Shown one piece after another: positions 54,346 to 61,384 of a DNA stretch of 61,384 nt (the stretch's first letter is position 1; every line of letters starts with the position of its first letter). Under the pieces are notes generated by a model. The model had not been told where the DNA came from. It searched no databases and saw only the letters and a program-made list of their open reading frames with translations. The position numbers and the translations under genes are program-made. This DNA is from Roseofilum acuticapitatum BLCC-M154 (GTDB lineage: Bacteria > Cyanobacteriota > Cyanobacteriia > Cyanobacteriales > Desertifilaceae), in contig NZ_JAQOSP010000100.1 of the NCBI RefSeq assembly GCF_030068475.1, positions 1 to 61,384 of the forward strand, in the 5' to 3' direction.

Positions 54346-56313
54346 ATGAAATATTCAAGCTTATTTAAGATCCTATGGATGGTGGCTGTTTCTGTGCTGG
54401 TGCAAGGTTCGGGAATAGCATTAGGAATAGATCCAGGGATGGGTCGTATTATCGCCCAACCGGTGCAGCCGCTCCGTAGTGTTCCCCCTGGAATTCCACC
54501 GACTCAACGATTATCAGAACATACAGCAGCAGTAAAAGCAGTCGCAGTCAGTACCAATGGTCGCATCATTGCTAGTGCGGGAGAAGAGAATCAGATTTAT
54601 CTGTGGGATTTGTGGGAAAATCGCCCCATAGGGATGCTAACGGGTCATACGGAAGCAGTGTTAGCTTTGGCCATGAGTCCACAAGGGAAATTAATGGCTA
54701 GTGCGGGTTTAGACCGCACGATTCGGGTTTGGAATACGGAAACGGGAGAGGAAATGACCACATTTACGGGTCATCGTAATGGTATTTTAGCTCTAGCGAT
54801 TAGTCCGGATGGACGGATTTTAGCGAGTGGGGGATTGGATCGGACGATTCATTTGTGGAATCTGGAAACGGGAAAGGCGATCGGGGTTTTAGAAGGTCAT
54901 GAAGATTGGGTGCAAGCGTTAACGTTTACACCGGATGGGAATACGTTAATTAGTGGCAGTGCGGATGCAACTATTCGCTTTTGGAATCTGTATACGGGTG
55001 AAGAACAACAGGTTTTAGAGTCGCCAACCGGTGGTATTTTAGCGTTGGCTTTGAGTGAAGATGGACAGATTTTGGTGAGTAGTGGGTTTGAATCGGCGAT
55101 CGCCGTTTGGAATGTGCGGACGGGATTACTTGAAACTCTGTTAACCGGTCATCGCTTGGGAGTTTTGTCCCTGAAATTTAGTCCCACTGGGAATATTTTA
55201 GCCAGTGGTAGCGATGATGGCACGGTGAAGTTGTGGAATATGGATACGCGAACCGAAATTCAGACCTTTTCCGGTCATGATACGGGAGTGAGTGCGATCG
55301 CCTTTACCCCAGATCGTCGTTCCTTAATTAGTGGGGGAGATGATGCAATCGTCAATCTCTGGAATCTCGATACTCGTCTCTTTCCCGACAATTTCACCCC
55401 CCATGGCGATATGATTTCTGCCCTAGGATTTACGGGGACTGGAGATCTATTAATTAGTAGTAGTTTAGACCAAAGTTTGAAAATTTGGCCCGTTGCTGCA
55501 CGGGATCATACTTCTCCTCTGCATACCTTTTCAGGTCATGATAGCTCCATTTGGTCTTTAGCCGTCAGTCCCATTCAACCGGTGGTTGCCAGTGGCAGTT
55601 TTGACGGCAAAATTAAGCTGTGGAATTTGATTACGGGACGATTAATTGAGACCCTCACGGCCCATCAGGGGGGAGTGTATAGTTTAGCGATTAGTGCTGA
55701 TAGTCAACTGTTGGTCAGTGGAGGAGACGATCGCACCGTCAAGTTATGGGATCTGCAAACGGGGGTATTATTGAAAACTCTAGGCGGCCCCAAAGAAACC
55801 GTGTATACCGTTACTTTGAGTGGCGATCGCCGTTGGTTAGCCTCTGGTAGCGCCGATGGTGTGGTTCACCTGTGGGATCTGAATCGCTTAGAATTAGTCT
55901 CTAGTTTTCCCGCTCATCGGGGTGCGGTCTACGGTTTGGCCTTGAGCAGAGATGGTAAATTATTAGTCTCTGGAGGAGAAGACGGCCAAGTGCGCGTGTG
56001 GGATTTGCGACCGGTTGAGCAAGAAAAGCAAGAGATTCCCACAAGTCGTCGTTTACAGGAAAATGACTCTCAGGTGCGATCGCTCGCTATTACCCAAGAT
56101 GCCCGCTATATCGTCACCGGGTCAAGTAGCCCAGAAGTCAAAGTTTGGAACCTAGTCACCGGGGAATTAATGCATACCTTAAGGGGTCATACTGGAGGGG
56201 TTTCAGCCCTTTCTATCCACCCCAATAACCGCACTGTTGCTACCGGTAGCATGGATCAAACCATCCGCTTATGGGACTTAATGACGGGGAAATCCCAGCA
56301 AGTTTGGCGCTAG
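54346..56313 (+). CDS. Secreted 14-blade WD40 repeat protein
   Basis: 655 aa. An N-terminal hydrophobic signal (MKYSSLFKILWMVAVSVLVQ) suggests export. Then fourteen WD40 repeats run to the C-terminus, enough for two seven-blade propellers; repeats such as GHTEAVLALAMSPQGKLMAS and GHTGGVSALSIHPNNRTVAT are well preserved. An ATG seven codons upstream is possible. It stands apart from the two minus-strand membrane genes and is followed by a 68-aa gene on the same strand. Confidence 0.85.
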   Translation: MKYSSLFKILWMVAVSVLVQGSGIALGIDPGMGRIIAQPVQPLRSVPPGIPPTQRLSEHTAAVKAVAVSTNGRIIASAGEENQIYLWDLWENRPIGMLTGHTEAVLALAMSPQGKLMASAGLDRTIRVWNTETGEEMTTFTGHRNGILALAISPDGRILASGGLDRTIHLWNLETGKAIGVLEGHEDWVQALTFTPDGNTLISGSADATIRFWNLYTGEEQQVLESPTGGILALALSEDGQILVSSGFESAIAVWNVRTGLLETLLTGHRLGVLSLKFSPTGNILASGSDDGTVKLWNMDTRTEIQTFSGHDTGVSAIAFTPDRRSLISGGDDAIVNLWNLDTRLFPDNFTPHGDMISALGFTGTGDLLISSSLDQSLKIWPVAARDHTSPLHTFSGHDSSIWSLAVSPIQPVVASGSFDGKIKLWNLITGRLIETLTAHQGGVYSLAISADSQLLVSGGDDRTVKLWDLQTGVLLKTLGGPKETVYTVTLSGDRRWLASGSADGVVHLWDLNRLELVSSFPAHRGAVYGLALSRDGKLLVSGGEDGQVRVWDLRPVEQEKQEIPTSRRLQENDSQVRSLAITQDARYIVTGSSSPEVKVWNLVTGELMHTLRGHTGGVSALSIHPNNRTVATGSMDQTIRLWDLMTGKSQQVWR

Positions 56314-56361
56314 GGGATCATAATAGAGAGTAAGTTGATGATTACTGAGGAGTGTGCGATC

Positions 56362-56568
56362 GTGAATAGTCAAGCTTTAGCCCGCTATATAGAAGCCACC
56401 GATGGCATCTCTAAACCCTGGTTGCTCCTCCAATTACGCTTAAAAAAGCTACAAGAGCGTCGCCACGAACTTGAACCCCAAGAGTACATGGAGCAATTAA
56501 CCGAAATTCACGAAGACTTAATGAAACTCGGCCAATGGTGGAAAGGCATTGAAGATCAAGTCTTTTAG
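56362..56568 (+). CDS. Conserved hypothetical protein, 68 aa
   Basis: Small helical charged protein (LLLQLRLKKLQERRHELEP, then EYMEQLTEIHEDLMKLGQWW). A GTG start is chosen because GAGGAG lies ten bases upstream; starts at 56335 or 56338 add unrelated residues. No domain recognised. Follows the WD40 gene by about 50 bases, probably in the same transcript. Confidence 0.6.
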   Translation: MNSQALARYIEATDGISKPWLLLQLRLKKLQERRHELEPQEYMEQLTEIHEDLMKLGQWWKGIEDQVF

Positions 56569-56633
56569 CCATTAGGGATACCATGCTCAATGAAGCTCAA
56601 CAACATGAACCCAGTATCTTTTTTCCCAGGGAG

Positions 56634-57989
56634 TCATCCAATTAATAAATCTTCTTCAGAATAGCGAATCACCTTGGGTTTCGTATTTTGATAAAAGGAA
56701 GCCATGAGTAATAAAATTCCAACTCTACCGATATACATGATCAGGATAATGACCAGCTTAGAAAATTGAGATAAACTAGCAGTAATTCCTGTAGATAGAC
56801 CAACGGTACTAAAGGCAGAGACCACTTCAAAAAAGATAGCTAAAAATTCGATCTCTTCAGAACCAATGCTGACTAAAATTGTGCCACAAATAATCACGAA
56901 CAGCGAAGCAATAATTACCCCTACCGCCTTGATCAGTAAAACATTAGGAATTTGCCGTTTATAACACAAGACTTGATCGCGCTCTTGCAAAGCGGCTCTG
57001 GTGGCACTGAGTAAGATTCTAAAGGTAGTGGTTTTAATTCCTCCTCCTGTGCTGCCTGGACTCGCACCAATAAACATTAAGGGAATGGTGATGAATAAGG
57101 AAGTGATGGTCATTTGACCAATATCAATGGTGTTAAATCCAGCCGTTCTCGTGGTCACAGATTGGAACCAAGCAGCCAAACCTTTTTCCCATAAGTTCAT
57201 GGATTCTAAGGTGGCTGGATTATAAAACTCGGTTTGAAAAAAAGCAAGTGCCCCAATCAGAAACAGGGCAATATTCGTACTGGTAACAATCTTGAAATGG
57301 AGAGAAAAAGTAAACCCTTGGTTGCGCTTAATCACCCGGCGATAAAACCAAGTATAGAGTTCCATAATCACTTGATAGCCAATACCGCCAAGGATAATTA
57401 AGGCGGTAATTACAGCAACTAAGGGAGTAGATGTGGCATAGGAGGAAAGACTATCGCTAAAGAGGCTAAATCCAGCATTATTAAAAGCGCTGATGCTGTG
57501 AAAAACAGCTAACCATAATGCTTGAGCATCGCCATAATCGGGTTGAAAAACTTGCCATAAGAAAAAAATACCGGTAATCTCAAAAATTAAGGTCATGCCA
57601 ATAATCGATCGCACCAACTGCCCCACCCCTTCCATCCCCTGAGTATCCAGAGATTGCTGAATGGCGAGTTTATCCCTGAGTCCCAACTGTCGCCCTAACA
57701 GCAGCAAGAGAAAGGTGGTTGCAGTCATGTAGCCTAATCCTCCGACTTGGAAGAGCAAGCACAAAAACAGTTGTCCCCAAAAGGTATAGAATTGACCGAC
57801 ATCGACGATGGATAAGCCGGTGACGCAGACGGAGGAGGTGGAGGTAAATAAGGCCTTCATCATGTAATCTAGGGGCCCGTCAATGGTGGCGAAACCCTCT
57901 GGGGTAATGGCAAAGGGTAACATTAATAAAAGTGTACCGATCGCAATGACGGCCAAAAAACCAAGACAAATAGTACGCGCAACACTCAT
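56634..57989 (-). CDS. TrkH/KtrB family potassium transporter
   Basis: 451-aa K+ transporter with four MPM pore units: filter-like segments STSSVCVTGLS, SAFNNAGFSLFS, TTRTAGFNTIDI and SAFSTVGLSTGI. About eight to ten hydrophobic helices, ending in a charged tail (YSEEDLLIG). The first ligand-Gly of the first filter is present. It would work with a KtrA/TrkA-type regulatory protein, which is not in the window. Could be Na+-dependent KtrB; assignment between KtrB and TrkH is not certain. Confidence 0.9.
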   Translation of the reverse strand: MSVARTICLGFLAVIAIGTLLLMLPFAITPEGFATIDGPLDYMMKALFTSTSSVCVTGLSIVDVGQFYTFWGQLFLCLLFQVGGLGYMTATTFLLLLLGRQLGLRDKLAIQQSLDTQGMEGVGQLVRSIIGMTLIFEITGIFFLWQVFQPDYGDAQALWLAVFHSISAFNNAGFSLFSDSLSSYATSTPLVAVITALIILGGIGYQVIMELYTWFYRRVIKRNQGFTFSLHFKIVTSTNIALFLIGALAFFQTEFYNPATLESMNLWEKGLAAWFQSVTTRTAGFNTIDIGQMTITSLFITIPLMFIGASPGSTGGGIKTTTFRILLSATRAALQERDQVLCYKRQIPNVLLIKAVGVIIASLFVIICGTILVSIGSEEIEFLAIFFEVVSAFSTVGLSTGITASLSQFSKLVIILIMYIGRVGILLLMASFYQNTKPKVIRYSEEDLLIG

Positions 57990-58038
57990 ATCAATTAAAA
58001 ATGAAAATTACCGAACCCTTTCCCCTCAAAATTCTATG

Positions 58039-59565
58039 TTAAGGGGTTTTGTGACCCGATCGCCCCCTAGCACTGCACCAGATGAACAATTTTACGCCAC
58101 CCCAGGCGACAGCAGCGAAGGCAAAGCTGAGGAGGAAGGCGATGATAAAGGGATGGGGATCATTGCCATGATGCTCTTGCCAGGGAAATGTCAAGGGTTC
58201 CTGGAAGATGAGGGTGGAGGTGGAGGCAACGATCGCACCGACAGCAATTCCCATACCAATAGCCTGAATTTGGTCTTGGAGTTGTTGGTTTTGTTCCTGT
58301 AAACTGCGATCGCGCTGGGTTTGTTCAATCTCCACAATCCCGCGAATTGAGGCAATGGCTTTATCCGCTAAACTGGAACCCTCCACAAAATAGTTAATTT
58401 CGTCAGCGATGCGAGCTTGAAAATAGGGAGCAGTAACACGGGTAAACTCCCGGAAAAACTCCAGTTCCTGGGCCTGTACCTCATATTCTTGCTCTTGCAG
58501 GCTATTCAAAATCTCCGCCAACGTCACCTGATAATTTTTCGTATTGATACTAATGGTATTGCGACAATGCTTATAATTTCGCAACAGTCGCGCATACTCC
58601 AAATCCAACGCCGCCAACTCCTTTAAGACCATTTTTAGATCTTCTAATTGCGCCTGAGTTAAGGCTAAACGGCTTGTATTTTGGGTTAACTCTTGTTTAA
58701 AAGACTTGACTTTTTTCTCTAAATCTGTATAAGATTCATAGGCTTTTCGATATAATGTCCGCGTTTCCCGATAGGCAGAAACAACCTTATTTCGATAATA
58801 AAATAAATCAATAAATTCCTGATAGCTATCTACAAACTTTTCGCTCGGTAATTCCCCTCGAAACAGGAGAATTAATACATGAGGTTGTCCCTCTGCGTCT
58901 CCCGCAACATTCGCATCCAAAATTTGACCGCCAAACTCAAACAAGGGACTCCCAAATAATTCCCCAAACTGACAGAGTGGCAGACGTTTTAATTTACGGG
59001 AGGGCATTACCTGTTGTAAACAACGGCGGGCTAACTCTTGCAAATTCTCCGCCGATTGGTCTTGATGGTCTTCCGGCAAAAACGCTGTTAAAAGTAAGGT
59101 TTGCCCCAAAGAACTTTCTAGGAAATCAGGCAGAAAAACCCGCTTTTCTGTATTCAAATTGCGCCAAAACGAAAGCGGAACCGCCGCCGTTTTCTGTCCC
59201 TGTTCCTGTTCCGGGCGGCGTAAATTAACCGTTAAACTATAACTATCAAACCGTCGCTCTGTTAACACTCGCCCCGTAATTAAAGTATCTGACTGAGGCA
59301 ATGTTCCCGTTAGTTTGAGAACTTTATTAGGGTTGAGATTAACATGAGGGCCGGGGGGTTCCTCTGAGTTTTCGGGATAGCCATAGAGGTGTAAGCGTTC
59401 CTCAAATCCCAAGGCTTCTAATAGCTCATCACCCCGTTTCCACAACTGTTTGGAATTCGGCGCGAGAGACTCCGGCTCTCCCGTTAGCCCGCGCCAGAGA
59501 TGGAAAGCAAACAGATGTAAATTGGGAGCATAAAGGGAAGAAGTTAAGACGGTTTGCGAATCCAT
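58039..59565 (-). CDS. Coiled-coil protein with C-terminal membrane segments, CHAT-operon member
   Basis: 508 aa, no named domain recognised. Residues 1-230 form a globular part (MDSQTVLTSSLYAPNLHLFAFH; the VFLPDFLESSLGQTLLLTAF segment). Residues about 255-435 are a long coiled coil. Two hydrophobic helices lie at about 437-456 and 474-494, so the coiled coil is membrane-anchored. Its start overlaps the end of the 134-aa gene by 22 bases and it is the last of three overlapping genes starting with a CHAT protease. It could be the substrate or effector of the protease; that is inference. Confidence 0.7.
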   Translation of the reverse strand: MDSQTVLTSSLYAPNLHLFAFHLWRGLTGEPESLAPNSKQLWKRGDELLEALGFEERLHLYGYPENSEEPPGPHVNLNPNKVLKLTGTLPQSDTLITGRVLTERRFDSYSLTVNLRRPEQEQGQKTAAVPLSFWRNLNTEKRVFLPDFLESSLGQTLLLTAFLPEDHQDQSAENLQELARRCLQQVMPSRKLKRLPLCQFGELFGSPLFEFGGQILDANVAGDAEGQPHVLILLFRGELPSEKFVDSYQEFIDLFYYRNKVVSAYRETRTLYRKAYESYTDLEKKVKSFKQELTQNTSRLALTQAQLEDLKMVLKELAALDLEYARLLRNYKHCRNTISINTKNYQVTLAEILNSLQEQEYEVQAQELEFFREFTRVTAPYFQARIADEINYFVEGSSLADKAIASIRGIVEIEQTQRDRSLQEQNQQLQDQIQAIGMGIAVGAIVASTSTLIFQEPLTFPWQEHHGNDPHPFIIAFLLSFAFAAVAWGGVKLFIWCSARGRSGHKTP

Positions 59566-59948
59566 CGGCTCAAGGTTTGACGAACGTAAAGAAGCGGGGA
59601 GATGGGTTGACAGGATTCAGAGGCAGGAGCTGGAGTAATTAGGCTGTTTCCGTCAGGTTGTTCGATAATTTGGAAGTTGGGGATAATCGGTTTTGGGGAG
59701 GTTTCTACGGGTTCATCAACCTCTTTTCGTTGTCCTTGCAGAGCCTTTTTTAGAATGTTTATTTCCTGGGGAAATTGTGTCATCCAGTTCCTGATTTTCG
59801 CGGCGGCTTGTTCTAAATCTTGTTCTGGGAGGTTGTTCAAATCAGCCGCTAAGGACTCTGCGCTTTGGCGGGCGTTTTCTCCGAGAATAGCGGGCTTGGC
59901 TTCTAGGAGTTGGGCGAACATGACTAAGGTTTCAGTGGATTCGTTCAT
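59544..59948 (-). CDS. Hypothetical protein, 134 aa, CHAT-operon member
   Basis: No domain recognised. Helical N-terminal half (STETLVMFAQLLEAKPAILG, LAADLNNLPEQDLEQAAAK) and a Pro/Glu-rich linker with a basic C-terminus (LLYVRQTLSRWIRKPS). It lies 20 bases after the CHAT gene and overlaps the coiled-coil gene, so it is certainly translated with both. Small size suggests a linker, adaptor or protease target. Confidence 0.65.
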   Translation of the reverse strand: MNESTETLVMFAQLLEAKPAILGENARQSAESLAADLNNLPEQDLEQAAAKIRNWMTQFPQEINILKKALQGQRKEVDEPVETSPKPIIPNFQIIEQPDGNSLITPAPASESCQPISPLLYVRQTLSRWIRKPS

Positions 59949-59968
59949 GGCGGAAGATTAGAAACAAC

Positions 59969-61273
59969 TTACGACATTCCAATGGCACAAAATGCAGCCC
60001 AATGAATGGGATGTTCATAGGGTCGATGCTGGGGCAATTCTAAGCCTAAGTGTAAATGCTCTCGCAGCTTCGCCTTCGGATGAGGGGTTAACGCCGACTG
60101 CGACTCATTCAGCCAGGCTGTTAACTCCTGCTTCGTGACGGTTCGCATCCACTCTTGCGCCTGCTTTAAAGCCAGAGCAACCGAGGGCTGAGTCTGCATT
60201 TCCTCATAGAATTTTACCATTAAAATCGCCGTCGAGACATCATTCACCGCCCAGAGGCTACAAATCACGGTGGTTGCTCCCGCATAGAGGAAACCCAGTC
60301 CTAAACTGATGTACTCTTCTAACTCTGGGGAAAAGTCCATTAACCCGGTTTCGCAAGCGGAGAGAATCACTAAGCGACAGTAGGGTAAATCAAGCTGGAA
60401 TAATTCCCCCAAGGTGTAACATAAGGTTAAATCCAGGGTTTTGCCTTTGCGCCAGGGAATAAACCGAGTATTGGCGGTTAATTCTGGTTCGGGGTTATTT
60501 TCCCTGGGCGATGATTCGGGTGGCGAGTCCTCACGTTTTACCACCGCCCCCGCGAGAACTAAAGGAGATAGTAAGGGACTGGCAAAGTTAAACGCCCCAT
60601 GTCCAGCAAAATGGACATATTCTGCCTCGCGCAAATCCTTGACGGTGGTGGGTTCCTGGAGGGCGGTTTTGCTGGCTTCCTTGCGGGCGAGATGGCGGGT
60701 GGTGGTGGGGAATTTTGGTAAAATTGCCTCTACTTCTAAGTCTGCGTAGGCTAAATCTTCCGTGGGATTTTGGATAGCAAAGAGGCGTTGGCTTGAGGTA
60801 GTTTTGCGGTTGCGGTGGGAGACTTTTTGCAAAAATTGGCAACTGGGGGCATATTTCACCCCATCGGCAAATTTATCGGCTAAATATTGCGGGTTGCTGC
60901 TGTTGTCCGGGGATAAGTTGTCCAGGGGTAAAATATGCAGGGGAAATAGGTGCAAGTCTCGATAGGGGATTAATATCAGTTGGCGATATTTGTCCGTCAG
61001 GGGGGCAATCAGTTCTGAGATATGCAGGATATCCGCGAGACGATGCAGGTAGTGATTAAATTGCTCTTCCCAGTGGGATTTTTTCTGGGCATAGGTGTCG
61101 AGATAGGTTTGGCGGAGTTGTTGTAGTTGGGTATAGGCTTCTGGGGTGGAAATCCACACTGAGATCCCCCCTGCCCCCCTTGGAAAGGGGGGTTCTGAGT
61201 TTTCTTGCTGTTGCTCCGGAGAGATCCCCCCTGCCCCCCTTGGAAAGCAGGGGGTTTTCAAAGTCCGGGGCAA
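59969..61273 (-). CDS. CHAT-domain (caspase-like) protease, N-terminus rebuilt from repeat DNA
   Basis: 434 aa. CHAT-type caspase fold: conserved catalytic His225 in EYVHFAGHGAF and Cys307 in LVILSACETGL. Conserved surroundings are LILIPYRDLHLFPLHILPL, LFAIQNPTEDLAYADLE and LGLGFLYAGATTVICSLWAV. Typical members have long TPR or other sensor domains before CHAT; here only about 90 residues precede the core. The first 38 residues are two copies of FPRGAGGIS encoded by duplicated repeat DNA, so the original 5' end has probably been lost. The gene may be a pseudogene or a new short form. Confidence 0.8.
   Translation of the reverse strand: MPRTLKTPCFPRGAGGISPEQQQENSEPPFPRGAGGISVWISTPEAYTQLQQLRQTYLDTYAQKKSHWEEQFNHYLHRLADILHISELIAPLTDKYRQLILIPYRDLHLFPLHILPLDNLSPDNSSNPQYLADKFADGVKYAPSCQFLQKVSHRNRKTTSSQRLFAIQNPTEDLAYADLEVEAILPKFPTTTRHLARKEASKTALQEPTTVKDLREAEYVHFAGHGAFNFASPLLSPLVLAGAVVKREDSPPESSPRENNPEPELTANTRFIPWRKGKTLDLTLCYTLGELFQLDLPYCRLVILSACETGLMDFSPELEEYISLGLGFLYAGATTVICSLWAVNDVSTAILMVKFYEEMQTQPSVALALKQAQEWMRTVTKQELTAWLNESQSALTPHPKAKLREHLHLGLELPQHRPYEHPIHWAAFCAIGMS
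61161..61247. repeat. Duplicated repeat in the CHAT 5' end (60-bp period)
   Basis: A 27-base block beginning GAGATCCCCCCTGCCCCCC occurs at 61161-61187 and again, identically, at 61221-61247. The 60-base spacing equals 20 codons, so the frame is kept. It resembles the GATCCCCC family elsewhere in the window. Confidence 0.8.
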
Positions 61274-61343
61274 TCTTTAAAAGAAAAGTGAACTTTTCCC
61301 GGTAAAATTAAGAAAAGCTCACTTTTTTCCAAAAAATTAAATC

Positions 61344-61384
61344 ATGCTTACTAGCCTAATCGAAGAATTCAAAAAAATCAAGGA
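61344..61384 (+). CDS. Start of a gene cut by the window edge, possibly an ISAs1-type transposase
   Basis: Only thirteen codons are present: MLTSLIEEFKKIK. The start M-L-x-x-L-I-E-E-F/L-K-x-I/V-K resembles the beginning of cyanobacterial ISAs1-type transposases, which would fit an insertion next to a truncated gene. Upstream, AAAAGTGA and TCACTTTT (about 61284-61327) form an inverted repeat. With so few residues this stays a guess. Confidence 0.35.
   Translation, partial: MLTSLIEEFKKIK

Overview
The window comes from a filamentous-type cyanobacterium. Evidence: psaC (photosystem I), lrtA/HPF, XisH/XisI, a GUN4-like protein, DUF4327, GrrA, a PedR-like LuxR regulator, dense HIP1 octamers (GCGATCGC) on both strands, and STRR-like short tandem repeats (CCCCATCT and GGGAATA families). 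Genus cannot be fixed from sequence alone. Most of the window is ordinary chromosome with short operons and divergent or convergent housekeeping genes. I saw no rRNA or tRNA gene, no CRISPR array and no prophage.

Layout. 0-9.9 kb: lnt, a Uma2 nuclease, a PIN/TRAM membrane protein, hemW, an 8-bp tandem repeat, glmU, psaC with a structured leader and a strong terminator, mnmE, and a flippase-like UPF0104 protein. 10-16 kb: tandem mscS paralogues, cobS, ssb, lipB, lrtA. 16-27 kb: a membrane/coiled-coil/WD40 protein, Uma2, xisH-xisI, an aldo/keto reductase, recA, glgA, DUF4327, rnz, and a truncated cold-shock gene.

27.2-32.5 kb is the most unusual part. Two near-identical Rpn/DUF4351 PD-(D/E)XK-type nuclease genes in the same orientation bracket an A/T-rich 794-aa P-loop GTPase-like protein and a vMAP-type HTH/pentapeptide/nuclease-like protein. 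A 100-nt foldback element lies just left of the island, and three tandem 10-bp repeats sit in the divergent promoter region. This resembles an NTPase-centred conflict (defence) locus.

32.5-44 kb: YjbQ, a GT-B glycosyltransferase-like protein, a universal stress protein, a GUN4-like membrane protein, Uma2, a broken PIN toxin, a TYW1-like radical SAM protein, a MotA/ExbB-like plus OmpA/MotB-like pair (ZorAB-like but without recognisable effectors), a PIN toxin-antitoxin pair, a pedR-orf-hisS operon and a PfkB sugar kinase. 44-52.5 kb: a proline-rich lipoprotein, a secreted trypsin-WD40 fusion, DUF554, an orphan GrrA cyclophane RiPP precursor, argJ, efp-accB, an unlisted 39-aa membrane peptide, and murD. 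52.5 kb to the end: a mobile repeat cluster, two membrane proteins, a secreted 14-blade WD40 protein, a KtrB/TrkH potassium transporter, and a three-gene CHAT-protease operon. The 5' end of that operon has been rebuilt from repeat DNA beside the start of a probable transposase gene.

Several short repeat families (GGGGGATC-type MITE-like elements, GTAGGGGCG foldbacks, STRRs) occur repeatedly. They coincide with truncated genes (PIN, CHAT; a foldback also lies near the cold-shock remnant), so small mobile repeats look like a main source of gene decay here.
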